Of a stretch of 64,000 nt of DNA, positions 44,504 to 52,776 are shown piece by piece (position 1 is the stretch's first letter; each line of letters opens with the position of its first letter). The position numbers were made by a program, and so were the translations under genes. Origin of the DNA: Ktedonospora formicarum. GTDB lineage: Bacteria; Chloroflexota; Ktedonobacteria; Ktedonobacterales; Ktedonobacteraceae. A model generated the notes under the pieces. The model worked only from the letters and a program-made list of their open reading frames with translations, ran no database searches and was not told the origin of the DNA. Location: assembly GCF_016587355.1 (NCBI RefSeq), contig NZ_BNJF01000003.1:868001-932000 (forward strand). Direction: 5' to 3'.

Positions 44504-44545
44504 TATCCGGAGAGCGTCATCGCCAGTGAAGGCGCTCCCCGGATA
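44504..44545. terminator. GC-rich terminator between GNAT and kinase genes
   Basis: TATCCGGAGAGCG (44504-44516) pairs with CGCTCCCCGGATA (44533-44545) at 12 of 13 positions. It directly abuts the kinase stop codon (44546) and lies 32 nt after the GNAT stop. Confidence 0.65.
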
Positions 44546-45403
44546 CTATTGACCGCGCAGAGTCCGCAGTGTCCACCCCACCTCCGCCATGAGCGGACGG
44601 TACTCGGGGCGCGAGTCCCGCATCGCCTCTATGAGCTCACATAGCGCCATGGGCAACGAGGGCGAGTCCTCGCTTCCCTTGCGCCACAGCTCACTGGGCG
44701 CGAATACCTTGTGCCCGAGGAGCGAATCGAGGAGGACTCCACCCAGACCATAGACATCAGCCTGAGGTGTTAGCGGCTCTTGAGACGCTGACAGCCCTTG
44801 TCCTCGAACAACCTCCGGTGGCACGTGCCCATACATGGTGGCCCAGATTTTCAGCTTGAGACGCATGGCGCTGATCCACTGCTCCCGGCGAAGGTCGCGC
44901 TTCCTTGCCCGCCTGATCAGACCCGCATCGACGAGACGGATCGTCCTATCGGGAACAACCATGATGTTTCCCGGATGGGTATCGCGATTGATCACCCCAG
45001 CCGTGTGCAGTGCTTCCAGTTGTTCCGCGAGCTGGACGCCGTAGTCAAGCACGCGTTCCACAGGGAGAGGCCCGTCATTGAGGAGTTCCATCAGGCTCTC
45101 ACCCTCAATGAACTCCATGACGATGCCCAGCAGCCTGTTCTGTCTGATGATGCCGATAGGCTTCGGGAACACTCCCAGAGGGGCAAGTTCCTGAAGGAGC
45201 TTGAATTCCTCTTTGACGATGAACTCGTACTCCTCCTCCCCTGAGTATAGATTCTGAAACTTGGCGGGGGTTCGCAGTAGCAACTTGACTGCTACCTCAC
45301 GATCTTTCAAGGTATCATACGCCCTATAGACGCTGCCAAATACCCCGGACCCAACCAACATCTGGTATATCCGAAAGCGACCCTTCGCCAGCATGATGGC
45401 CAT
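44546..45403 (-). CDS. Atypical Ser/Thr-kinase-like protein, high GC
   Basis: A 285-residue kinase-fold protein: Gly loop VGSGVFGSVY, Lys in VAVKLL, then NRDTHPGNIM where Hanks kinases have HRDLKPEN, and LVDAG in place of DFG. The catalytic Asp, the Asn and the metal Asp are kept, so activity is possible; the HPGN form recalls UbiB and small-molecule kinases. No membrane segment or extra domain. AGGGAG precedes the ATG. Third positions are rich in G/C, as in the orphan genes. A GC-rich terminator follows immediately. Target unknown. Confidence 0.82.
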   Translation of the reverse strand: MAIMLAKGRFRIYQMLVGSGVFGSVYRAYDTLKDREVAVKLLLRTPAKFQNLYSGEEEYEFIVKEEFKLLQELAPLGVFPKPIGIIRQNRLLGIVMEFIEGESLMELLNDGPLPVERVLDYGVQLAEQLEALHTAGVINRDTHPGNIMVVPDRTIRLVDAGLIRRARKRDLRREQWISAMRLKLKIWATMYGHVPPEVVRGQGLSASQEPLTPQADVYGLGGVLLDSLLGHKVFAPSELWRKGSEDSPSLPMALCELIEAMRDSRPEYRPLMAEVGWTLRTLRGQ

Positions 45404-45765
45404 ATAAACTCCCTAAATTGGAGAAACCCTGGGCAAAACGCTCACTTTCTACGATCCCGCGCAAGTGCATCGTGTTGGATGCCTGCTGCTGGGATTGGAT
45501 CTCGCACGCAGTACTAGCCAATCTCTTCCGGTTCACTCTCCGCGCACACGCTTTCGCAAGCTAGCAGCGGAGTGAGCGAGAACAACCACTCCATAGGCTG
45601 CACTTCAGAGCGGTTGCCTCTTCTGAGAAGAACTTGACCACTCTCATGCTGATGACGTTTCCATCACTCGCAACCAGAGCAGCCCTTCCTACCCAGAAAT
45701 AACTTATAAGCATAATATACACAAACAAGCTACCAAGGTAAAGTGGAAACGTTCTCTATTTCGCA
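45404..45765. other. Gene-free stretch
   Basis: No coding frame, repeat or clear regulatory motif was recognised between the kinase start and the DoxX gene end. Confidence 0.4.
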
Positions 45766-46428
45766 TCAACTCCGGTCGGCCCAGGCAAGCTTGTGCTCGC
45801 GTGCGCGCCAGCCTGATTGGGGTATCTTATCGAGTCCGATGCGTGGCAGGAGAAGGGGAAGGAGAATACGGTCCCCACCAAGATAGCCCGCGACACGCCA
45901 GGCTAGAATGAGCAGGACCGCCGCGATGGCAAGCGTCGGGTTAATACTGATGGTACCCGCGAAGAGATAGTTCAGGTTCATAAAGAGGCCGAAGAGGGCT
46001 GCAAGGCCCGTGAAACAGCCGAAGATAAGCCCCAGCCCCACCAGCACTTCGCCAAAGGTGACCAGATATGTGAAAATCTCAGCTTGGGGCAGCACAAAGC
46101 CATGTAGAAGGGCCGCATACCAACCCTGGACGCTGGCATGTTCGCCCCCTGCCTTCTGAAGCGCACCCAGCAGGAAATGCCGCAAGGCGTCACCCGTATG
46201 CGCGTTGAAGACCCACGCGCCACCAGGGGCAGGCTTAACGGGCGCGTCGAGGCTAAAGCTATAGCCAGTGAGCTTGGTCAGGCCCGCGCTTAACCAGACG
46301 TAACCGATATAGAGGCGCAGGGGCAACCAGAGCCAGGAGAGGCGCACATCGCGGAAGAGCAGACGCGCTAGCGGCAACTGAGGGGCCGCGTCGACGCGAT
46401 AGGGTTTCTTTAAAATGCTGACTTTCAT
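45766..46428 (-). CDS. DoxX-family membrane protein
   Basis: A 220-residue protein with four to five helices: LRLYIGYVWLSAGLTKL, FTYLVTFGEVLVGLGLIFG, TGLAALFGLFMNLNYLFAG and ISINPTLAIAAVLLILAW. The size and the polar insert between helices one and two (FSLDAPVKPAPGGAWVFN) fit the DoxX/DoxD subgroup that includes thiosulfate:quinone oxidoreductase subunits, but no partner gene is near. AAGGAG precedes the ATG. It is divergent from the flavin oxidase gene. Function open. Confidence 0.8.
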   Translation of the reverse strand: MKVSILKKPYRVDAAPQLPLARLLFRDVRLSWLWLPLRLYIGYVWLSAGLTKLTGYSFSLDAPVKPAPGGAWVFNAHTGDALRHFLLGALQKAGGEHASVQGWYAALLHGFVLPQAEIFTYLVTFGEVLVGLGLIFGCFTGLAALFGLFMNLNYLFAGTISINPTLAIAAVLLILAWRVAGYLGGDRILLPLLLPRIGLDKIPQSGWRAREHKLAWADRS

Positions 46429-46751
46429 AATAATATAGCACTCCTTATATATATATAATTGTGTAGACTCGCATTTCGAGCCTTATTATCATCATACAAA
46501 TCACGCCGAAAATCTCTTGGAGGCTTGTCAGCACTCATCATGGAATGGTCTATATAGTCGGGTAAAGTACCAGGGGGATTTGCATGAGTTTCAAAGGGCG
46601 AGAGGGTGAAGATGATGCTGCGCGCGTGGGCTTGAGAAAAGGGTTAAAGAGCTATTGCCGAGACGATTTGACTCCGCTTCACGTTCTTATAGATAAGCTA
46701 CTACTTTTATTCATATGAATACATAGTTATACAATAGGAATAGTCAAACCT
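46429..46751. promoter_or_regulatory. Divergent intergenic region with a 12-bp palindrome
   Basis: The gap between the DoxX and flavin-oxidase genes holds the palindrome ATTCATATGAAT (46709-46720) and a possible -10 TACAAT (46730-46735) 16 nt before the oxidase ATG. The -35 (TTATTC) would lie within the palindrome, suiting repression. No gene is seen here. Confidence 0.4.
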
Positions 46752-48344
46752 ATGTCAAAATTCAGCCCCTTGCACAGTATTGATCGACGAAGCTTTATCG
46801 CCTTGGGAGCCGGGGGACTCTCGGCTCTGCTGGTCGCCTGTGGTGGAACGGACGCGCCAGTAAGCACATCAACCCCCACACCTTCACCCAGTCCGACCCA
46901 ACCGCCTAAGCTAACGAATAGCGAGTGGAAGCGCCTGGGACAGAATCTCAAGGGTGAACTTGTACGCCCAGATAGCTCAAAGTACGAGACCGCGCGCCAG
47001 TTGTTTAATCCGCGCTTTGACGGCATCAAACCCGCCGGAATCGCCTACTGTACCTCGGTAGACGACGTTAAGACCTGCCTCTCCTTCGCCAAACGCTTCA
47101 ATCTGCCCTTCACCCCCCGCTCAGGTGGGCACTCATACGCGGGTTATTCGACGGGGACCGGGCTGATCATCGATATGACGCGTGTAAACAAGATCGATGT
47201 CAACGCAGGTGGCGGGACCGCGACCATCGGTGGGGGCGCGCGCCTGATCGACGTCTACTCGGCATTAACGGACCAGGGTGTGATCATGCCCGCTGGCTCC
47301 TGCCCTACCGTGGGCGTGGCAGGGCTGACTATGGGCGGAGGCATCGGCGTGCTTGGGCGTAAGTATGGCCTGACCTGTGATAATCTGCTCTCCGCCCAGG
47401 TCGTGCTAGCGGATGGACGCGTCGTAACCTGCGATGAAAATAGCGAGCCGGACCTCTTCTGGGGGCTACGCGGTGGTGGTGGCGGCAACTTCGGCGTCGT
47501 GACCTCCTTTACCTTCAAGGTCCAACCCCTGACCTCCGTGACCCTCTTTACGCTTGGTTGGGCCTGGGAGCACGCGGCAGACGCCTTCGATGCCTGGCAG
47601 AACTGGGCCCCCCAGGCTCCGGACGAGGTCTGGTCCAACTTCCTCTTCCTCGCCGACAAGAACTCGGGTCCACTCGCGCGCGTCAATGGCGTCTACGTCG
47701 GCGACGAGGCAGGCGCGAACGCCCAGTTACAGCAACTTATAAATCAGATCGGGATAGCACCGACGAGCAACTCGGTCTTCCAATCGGGTGTACTCGACGC
47801 CATGCTCTACGAGGCTGGCTGCTATGGCAAGAGCGTTGAGCAGTGCCGCCTGCCCAGTATGGACCCCCAGGGGCAGATACAGCGCGAAATCGACATCGCC
47901 AAGTCCCACTACTTCAGCAACAAGCTACCGCGCGCAGGCATCGACGCCCTGGTAAACGCCATTAACCAGAGGCAGAATAACGGGAGCTTCGTCGGAGGCG
48001 GCATCGGCATCGACGCCTATGGTGGTGTGATCAACCGTGTAGCGAAGGATGCCACAGCCTTCGCGCACCGCGACGCGCTCTTCGCGGCCCAATATACCGC
48101 GACCTACGAGCCGGGCGACGCCGATGACCTTGTGGCGGCGAATCGCTCCTGGCTGAAGGATACCTGGCAAGCTATGAATCAACATGCCAACGGCACCGCC
48201 TACCAGAATTACATCGATCCCGACCTGGACAACTGGCAGCAAGCCTACTATGGCGACAACCTGGCGCGCCTAAAGCATGTCAAAGCCAGCTACGACCCCA
48301 ACAACTTCTTCCACTTCGCCCAGAGCATCCCGCCCGCGAAATAG
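46752..48344 (+). CDS. Tat-exported FAD-linked oxidase, berberine-bridge-enzyme type
   Basis: A 530-residue flavoprotein. The N-terminus has a twin-arginine signal (DRRSFIALGAGG) and a lipobox-like VAC, then a Thr/Pro/Ser linker, so it is probably a folded, exported lipoprotein. The FAD domain (about 90-270) has PRSGGHSYAGYS and GSCPTVGVAGL, whose His and Cys are the two covalent flavin attachment points of this family. The C-terminal BBE motif reads YDPNNFFHFAQSI. It should oxidise sugars or alkaloid-like alcohols or amines with O2. Stop is 1 nt before a repeat. Confidence 0.94.
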   Translation: MSKFSPLHSIDRRSFIALGAGGLSALLVACGGTDAPVSTSTPTPSPSPTQPPKLTNSEWKRLGQNLKGELVRPDSSKYETARQLFNPRFDGIKPAGIAYCTSVDDVKTCLSFAKRFNLPFTPRSGGHSYAGYSTGTGLIIDMTRVNKIDVNAGGGTATIGGGARLIDVYSALTDQGVIMPAGSCPTVGVAGLTMGGGIGVLGRKYGLTCDNLLSAQVVLADGRVVTCDENSEPDLFWGLRGGGGGNFGVVTSFTFKVQPLTSVTLFTLGWAWEHAADAFDAWQNWAPQAPDEVWSNFLFLADKNSGPLARVNGVYVGDEAGANAQLQQLINQIGIAPTSNSVFQSGVLDAMLYEAGCYGKSVEQCRLPSMDPQGQIQREIDIAKSHYFSNKLPRAGIDALVNAINQRQNNGSFVGGGIGIDAYGGVINRVAKDATAFAHRDALFAAQYTATYEPGDADDLVAANRSWLKDTWQAMNQHANGTAYQNYIDPDLDNWQQAYYGDNLARLKHVKASYDPNNFFHFAQSIPPAK

Positions 48345-48345
48345 T

Positions 48346-48430
48346 GCTGCTGCTGAAGCGACGCGGCTACATATGGAGCCCCATCGCTTCAGCAGCCCCC
48401 CATATGTAGCCGCGTCGCTTCAGCAGCAGC
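48346..48430. repeat. Two 30-bp repeats filling the gap between converging genes
   Basis: A forward copy (48346-48375, starting GCTGCTGCTGAAG) and a reverse copy (48401-48430), with a half copy between (CATCGCTTCAGCAGCC). The first begins 1 nt after the oxidase stop; the second ends exactly at the stop of the opposite gene (48431). Opposite copies can fold into a long hairpin. Confidence 0.9.
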
Positions 48431-48859
48431 TCAACCCAACGGCTTCAGAATCACCACGGGAATCTTGCGCGTAGTGCGCCTGGAATATGTCTCCCACACG
48501 GAATTCTGAGCAATCAACCGGGGCCACAACTGAGAATACGCCTCCGGTTCAGCCACGGTTGCCAGCGCGGTTAGCTGACGGCTTCCAATTTGGATATGTA
48601 CATGCGGGTCGCTGAGAATGTTATGATACCAACCTGGATTACGATCTTGTCCGCCATTACTGGCTACGACTACATAATTATCGCCATCCGGCATATATTG
48701 CAAAGTATGGCTGCGCTTCTCACCAGACTTGCGCCCAGTCGTATGGAGCACCAACATCCCCATCTTTCCCAGGCGACTCCCGATCCGCCCATTACTCTTT
48801 TCATAGACCCAGGTCATCGTGCGATCAGCCAGAGTCACCATAAAATCAGACAAAGCCAT
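48431..48859 (-). CDS. Deazaflavin (F420)-dependent nitroreductase-family protein
   Basis: A 142-residue Ddn-like protein: GMLVLHTTGRKSGEKRSHTLQY, then VVVASNGGQDRNPGWYHNIL and PHVHIQIGSRQL, the classical F420-binding core. The ATG at 48859 (MALSDFM) is preferred; a longer frame to 48943 lacks a site. It is likely cytosolic and reduces quinones or nitro-compounds. It is the second Ddn-type gene in the window, distinct from the one at 40118. Its stop abuts a palindromic repeat. Confidence 0.9.
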   Translation of the reverse strand: MALSDFMVTLADRTMTWVYEKSNGRIGSRLGKMGMLVLHTTGRKSGEKRSHTLQYMPDGDNYVVVASNGGQDRNPGWYHNILSDPHVHIQIGSRQLTALATVAEPEAYSQLWPRLIAQNSVWETYSRRTTRKIPVVILKPLG

Positions 48860-48981
48860 CAAAAATACCTTTTTCTTCCTATACTGAATGAACGTTGCGC
48901 ATCCAACTTTATAAATTATCACTTCCCATTCTCTACAAATCACTCCCTGAAGAGAAACTATTTTCCCCTATTAAAGGGTTG

Positions 48982-49338
48982 CTAGCCTTCGCGCTCGGTG
49001 CCGGTCCACCATTCGACCATCTGGCCTTGCATGAGGCGCGCGAACCAGAGCACATGCGAGATGAGCAGGCTGGATTGCTGGGTTCGGCGGATGGTGCCGC
49101 GTAGGGCGACCATATCACCCTCGCCTATCATGAACTCTATGCTGATATGGAAGTCGGGGAAGGCTTTGCGCGTCGCGGCTAACGCTTGCTTGACGCTCGC
49201 GAGACCCACTACCTCCGGGTGCGCGTAGTCGATGTAGCCCGGCGCAAGAACCTCGTCGGCTATCGAGTCGTCGCCCGTGTTCCACATCTCTATATAGCGT
49301 CGCACGACGGCTTTGTTAGCTTCTTCGTTCTTACTCAT
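48982..49338 (-). CDS. SnoaL-like (NTF2-fold) protein
   Basis: A 118-residue protein of the SnoaL/ester-cyclase group: NKAVVRRYIEMWNTGD, LAPGYIDYAHPEVVG, KAFPDFHISIEFMIGEGDMVALRGTIR and EWWTG. The cone-shaped fold binds hydrophobic ligands and catalyses cyclisation or isomerisation in some members. Cytosolic. It is the downstream gene of a run of minus-strand genes (49395-50362), 57 nt after the membrane protein, so co-transcription is possible. Substrate unknown. Confidence 0.87.
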   Translation of the reverse strand: MSKNEEANKAVVRRYIEMWNTGDDSIADEVLAPGYIDYAHPEVVGLASVKQALAATRKAFPDFHISIEFMIGEGDMVALRGTIRRTQQSSLLISHVLWFARLMQGQMVEWWTGTEREG

Positions 49339-49394
49339 CTTTCATATCTTTCTCGCCTGGGAGGTTATCCGCTTTCCAAACATTCAGATCAGGT

Positions 49395-49814
49395 CTATTT
49401 CGTCTCTCGCAGCCTTGACCAACCAGTATATCCCCTGGTGAGAAGATAGGCTACGCACGTGATCACAGCCAAACTCCCATCGAAGATCAGAATGGTCTGG
49501 GCATCCGCCACCCCTCGACCGAGAAGCACAAAGCCGGTTATGCCCAGAGCAGCTTTGTCTAATATGGCCAATTCCCAGATGCCAGGATACTTACGTGGCC
49601 AGAACGCCAGAAGCACATAGATACCGGAGAAGACGAAGAAGCCATACATACGCCAGATCTCTACCACCTGTGTGGCTGGATGTGCCGTGGCAAGCGAGGT
49701 GATGGAAGTCACGAACGAGATGAACGCGCCTATTGCTGCAAGCAGCATCAGGCCAGTTGCGACCCTATCGCGCCATGTCGCGACGGTCCCGGTAGAAGCC
49801 TTTAAAGAAACCAT
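49395..49814 (-). CDS. Four-helix membrane protein
   Basis: A 139-residue protein with four hydrophobic segments (LMLLAAIGAFISFVTSI, YGFFVFSGIYVLLAFW, AALGITGFVLLG and AVITCVAYLL). No motif or family is assigned with confidence; size and pattern are close to DoxX-like or DUF-type membrane proteins. AGGAGG precedes the ATG. It lies between the PNPOx-like and SnoaL genes on the same strand. Confidence 0.65.
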   Translation of the reverse strand: MVSLKASTGTVATWRDRVATGLMLLAAIGAFISFVTSITSLATAHPATQVVEIWRMYGFFVFSGIYVLLAFWPRKYPGIWELAILDKAALGITGFVLLGRGVADAQTILIFDGSLAVITCVAYLLTRGYTGWSRLRETK

Positions 49815-49849
49815 TATTCCTCCTTTTTTCCAGGTCTATTTGGAAGCCT

Positions 49850-50362
49850 TTAGAACGGGCTGCGCATGTAGCGCAAGGTTTGGGGGCGTATGCGCAGAGA
49901 GACCGGGGCCGCTTCTGCCGCGCGTGCGAGGCTCATGCCCAGGCGCGCGAAGTAGTCTCGGTACTTCTCCACCCAGGCGGGACACTCGTTGGATGGGGGA
50001 TCATCGCGGCTTACGGACGCCTCGCCGGTCATGACGAGCAGGTCAGCGTCATGGCCCATCTCAAAATGGAGTCCCACATGCGGGTTGCGCGCGATATGCT
50101 CCAGACGATCACGCTCCCCCTGCGGCGCGCTATAAGTGAGCAGCGTGCCTCGCGCCTCATCCCATACGAAAGCGACCGGGAGCGCGTGCGGGCTTCCTTC
50201 CTCATCGACGGTCGTGAACCAGATAGTTTGCTCGTCGCGCAAACGCTTGAGAATGCGCTGCCCATCGGGCGTGGTGGCATCGGGTAGCGCAAAGGGTACT
50301 TCCCGATGCCGGATGGCCTTCTCAAACTCTGGCTTCTCGGAGGCTAAATGCTGGTCGGCCAT
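49850..50362 (-). CDS. Pyridoxamine-phosphate-oxidase-family flavin or F420-binding protein
   Basis: About 170 residues, split-barrel fold: RILKRLRDEQTIWFTTVDEEGSPHALPVAFVWD in pieces, LEHIARNPHVGLHFE and VMTGEASVSRD, as in the TIGR03618-type PNPOx group that often uses F420. It is cytosolic. The ATG at 50362 follows GAAGGGAG. It is divergent from a TetR gene and separated by a box array (50401-50450), so it is the likely target of that repressor. Substrate unknown. Confidence 0.87.
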   Translation of the reverse strand: MADQHLASEKPEFEKAIRHREVPFALPDATTPDGQRILKRLRDEQTIWFTTVDEEGSPHALPVAFVWDEARGTLLTYSAPQGERDRLEHIARNPHVGLHFEMGHDADLLVMTGEASVSRDDPPSNECPAWVEKYRDYFARLGMSLARAAEAAPVSLRIRPQTLRYMRSPF

Positions 50363-50400
50363 ATCTACTCCCTTCAACTGGTCGTTAACGCGAAAATGCC

Positions 50401-50473
50401 TTGCGTTAAGCATACCATGCCTGCCTGCCTAATGCAAGTTTTTCTTGCGTTAAGGGAGAGAGTGAGGTATACT
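50401..50473 (+). promoter_or_regulatory. TetR promoter with TTGCGTTAAG boxes; probable leaderless start
   Basis: TTGCGT (50445-50450) and TATACT (50468-50473) are exactly 17 nt apart; transcription would begin at about 50480, at the ATG of the TetR gene (50481), giving a leaderless mRNA. TTGCGTTAAG occurs at 50401-50410 and again at 50445-50454 on the -35, with an inverted TAATGCAAG at 50430-50438. The boxes suit a repressor acting on both divergent genes. Confidence 0.65.
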
Positions 50474-50480
50474 GGTCACT

Positions 50481-51107
50481 ATGAACACACATAGACCTGA
50501 CGCCTTAGAGGGTATGGAAAGCGGTGAAGAGGGGCCGCGCCGCCGTCCGGGCGGGCGGAGCGCTCGTGTCCAGGCGGCGGCATATGATGCCGTAATCGCG
50601 CTAGTGCAGGAGCGTGGCTATGAGGCGTTGAGTCTCGCCGCCATCGCAGAGCGTGCCGGAGTGCATGAAAGCTCGCTCTATCGGCGCTGGGGAACACGTG
50701 AGCAACTGCTGCTCGACGCCATATCCAGTCGGGCGGCTCGCGAGGTACCCATACCTGATACGGGCGCGCTACGCTCTGACCTCATAGAATTGTTGCGCCT
50801 GGTGAGCACCTTCCTTCAGACCGCTGAGGGGCAGGCCCTTGTACGCACGGGTGTCGCCACCGCGCATATCCCTGCCTTTCGGACCTTCCACCAGGAGTAC
50901 TGGCAGCAGCGCCACATAGGCCTACACACCCTCTTCCAACGCGCCATTGAGCGTGGTGAGCTTGCCCCCGAAACGGATTGCCAATTGCTTCTGGAAACCC
51001 TCATCGGGGTCTTCTATGTGCGCGCCTTCCTCCTGGCAGAACCACTTCCCGAGATACTACCGGAACGCGTCGTCGATCTTATCCTGCCCGGTGCGCAAGG
51101 TAGATAA
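50481..51107 (+). CDS. TetR-family transcriptional regulator
   Basis: A 208-residue regulator with a short polar N-terminal extension and the helix-turn-helix AYDAVIALVQERGYEALSLAAIAERAGVHESSLYRRWGTREQLL (about 30-75); the rest is the TetR_C-type ligand domain. No Shine-Dalgarno site precedes the ATG, which lies just at the predicted transcription start, so translation is probably leaderless. It is divergent from the PNPOx-family gene, a likely target. Confidence 0.92.
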   Translation: MNTHRPDALEGMESGEEGPRRRPGGRSARVQAAAYDAVIALVQERGYEALSLAAIAERAGVHESSLYRRWGTREQLLLDAISSRAAREVPIPDTGALRSDLIELLRLVSTFLQTAEGQALVRTGVATAHIPAFRTFHQEYWQQRHIGLHTLFQRAIERGELAPETDCQLLLETLIGVFYVRAFLLAEPLPEILPERVVDLILPGAQGR

Positions 51108-51251
51108 AACAATATCCACATCCCCTGCCCTCACGGCTCTATCACCCTCTTTTACCAATCGTACTGCCATACGTTCTATCAAGTGAAAGCCATAGCAGAG
51201 CTTCATTGGGCTGACCACCCATATCATTCATTATCGCAGGGAGCGCGCACT

Positions 51252-52019
51252 ATGAAACAATCGGCCTTCCCATCCCATATTCGCAGCGAAGCGGACGCCT
51301 ATAACCTCGGCACGCCGCTCAGGGTGTATCGTAACAAGTTGCCGCTTATAAGCGGTTGCCAATTCTTAGTTTACCCCTTGTTATTGGGGTTAATAGCATT
51401 AATGAATTATCATTACTATCCAGATTACAGCTCTGATCCAAGGTGGTGGCCTATGTTTTTTATGTGTGCAATATGCATCATTGGCGCGGTAATCAGCTTC
51501 CGAGCAGCCATTTTGGAACGTAACAAACGCCTGTATCTCTGTAGCGATGGCTTGCTCTTTCGCGATGGCGGCAATAGCGAGACAATACGCTGGGATGAGG
51601 TGGAGGAGGTCAAACTGATTGGGAATGCTTATACCGGGCAGGCTTTGGTGCTCCTGGCGAGGGATGCAAGCCTGTTTCGAACCTCACATTCATCATGGGG
51701 CTTTACCTATATAAACAAGGTGTTCTGGAACGCTATTGAAGATGCGCTCTTGCCCTATCTCTTGCCGCGAGCACTTGAACGTTTGGAGCGCGGTGAGGAA
51801 ATTGTTTTTGACGCGTCAAGATTTGGTGTGACCACTCTTGACAAGCAGCAGATCAAACATGAAGGACGTGTGAGTATGTTGGGCGTGATAGAGGATGTTA
51901 GCGCCATTGGGGGTCGCCTGTGGCTCAGAATGGATGGGGTGTGGAAGCGACCGCGAGGGCGCGTCGCCAATGCCCGGCTGTGCGCGGCGCTGATCCGGCA
52001 TTGCATTACCCACTCATGA
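51252..52019 (+). CDS. Membrane protein with two helices and a cytoplasmic PH-like domain
   Basis: About 255 residues. Two adjacent helices (QFLVYPLLLGLIALMNY and MFFMCAICIIGAVISF, about 30-95) precede a beta-rich segment (LYLCSDGLLFRDGG, IRWDEVEEVKLIGNAYTG) resembling PH-like domains of bacterial membrane proteins, and a C-terminal alpha/beta part (FDASRFGVTTLDKQQI). The ATG at 51252 follows AGGGAG. No function recognised. It is monocistronic between TetR and an RraA-like gene. Confidence 0.65.
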   Translation: MKQSAFPSHIRSEADAYNLGTPLRVYRNKLPLISGCQFLVYPLLLGLIALMNYHYYPDYSSDPRWWPMFFMCAICIIGAVISFRAAILERNKRLYLCSDGLLFRDGGNSETIRWDEVEEVKLIGNAYTGQALVLLARDASLFRTSHSSWGFTYINKVFWNAIEDALLPYLLPRALERLERGEEIVFDASRFGVTTLDKQQIKHEGRVSMLGVIEDVSAIGGRLWLRMDGVWKRPRGRVANARLCAALIRHCITHS

Positions 52020-52071
52020 AAGATATACTCGGCAAGTAAGCAAATACTTTATGAGAAGGGTATACGGTTTT

Positions 52072-52650
52072 ATGCAAAAGTTTCCTGAGTGGTTGAACGC
52101 GACACTGGCGTCAGACGCGAGCGAGGGTGAGGGAGTTCTCCCCAATAATATTCTTCCTCTACAGGCTAATTCGCTGATTGTGGGTCCAGCGGCAGTGGCG
52201 CTGATGAGTCAGGATGAGAATCTATCTGTAAACAAGGTATTGCAAAATCTGCCCGCGCCTGGTACAGTTCTGGTTTTCGCGGGTGGGAGCGCATCATCCA
52301 GGGCGACTCTCGGTGGCTTGATGGCGCTGGAAATGCAGAATGGTGGGATCGCGGGTCTAGTTACTGATGGGCTTGTCCGCGATTCACGCGAGATTCGTGA
52401 GATGGGCTTCGCGGTCTGGTGTCGCGGTGTTACGCCAATCGCGCCAAAGAAGAATGGACCAGCCGTCATAGGTGGCATGGTCTCGATTGGCGGCAAGATT
52501 ATCCGCGATGGTGATCTGGTGATCGCCGATGATGATGGGGTGGTAATCTGGCCTCAAGAGCGGATCGCGGAGCTTATGGCGAAGGCTGAAGCACGCCTGA
52601 AATCGGATAACGAACGTTTGGCACGTTTGCTGGCTCAGAGAGGGAAATAG
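52072..52650 (+). CDS. RraA-like protein (demethylmenaquinone-methyltransferase-like fold)
   Basis: About 192 residues: NILPLQANSLIVGPAAVALM, VLVFAGGSASSRATLGGLMALEMQN in pieces, GLVTDGLVRDSREIREMGFAVWCRGVTP and DGDLVIADDDGVVIWPQ, the RraA/HMG-aldolase family pattern with the G-x20-R-D substrate motif. Members are aldolases or RNase E regulators; in Chloroflexota an aldolase-like role is likelier, since E. coli-type RNase E control is not expected. The ATG at 52072 follows GAAGGG; 52051 is the alternative. Stop is 5 nt before a repeat. Confidence 0.85.
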   Translation: MQKFPEWLNATLASDASEGEGVLPNNILPLQANSLIVGPAAVALMSQDENLSVNKVLQNLPAPGTVLVFAGGSASSRATLGGLMALEMQNGGIAGLVTDGLVRDSREIREMGFAVWCRGVTPIAPKKNGPAVIGGMVSIGGKIIRDGDLVIADDDGVVIWPQERIAELMAKAEARLKSDNERLARLLAQRGK

Positions 52651-52655
52651 CTGCC

Positions 52656-52776
52656 GCCGCTGCTAAAGCGACGCGGCTACATATGCATGGTATTTGTTAC
52701 CTTTACCATATGTAGGCGCTCAGCTTTAGCGAGCACTTTACCCGCCGACGCTGCTGAAGCGACGCGGCTACATATG
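52656..52776. repeat. Mixed cluster: two 30-bp repeats around one subfamily B copy
   Basis: Forward copies at 52656-52685 and 52747-52776 (the second with GACGCTGCTGAAG) flank a reverse subfamily B copy at 52707-52736 (CATATGTAGGCGCTC...GCGAGC). The last copy overlaps the end of the radical SAM gene and provides its TAG stop within CATATGTAG. Confidence 0.9.
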
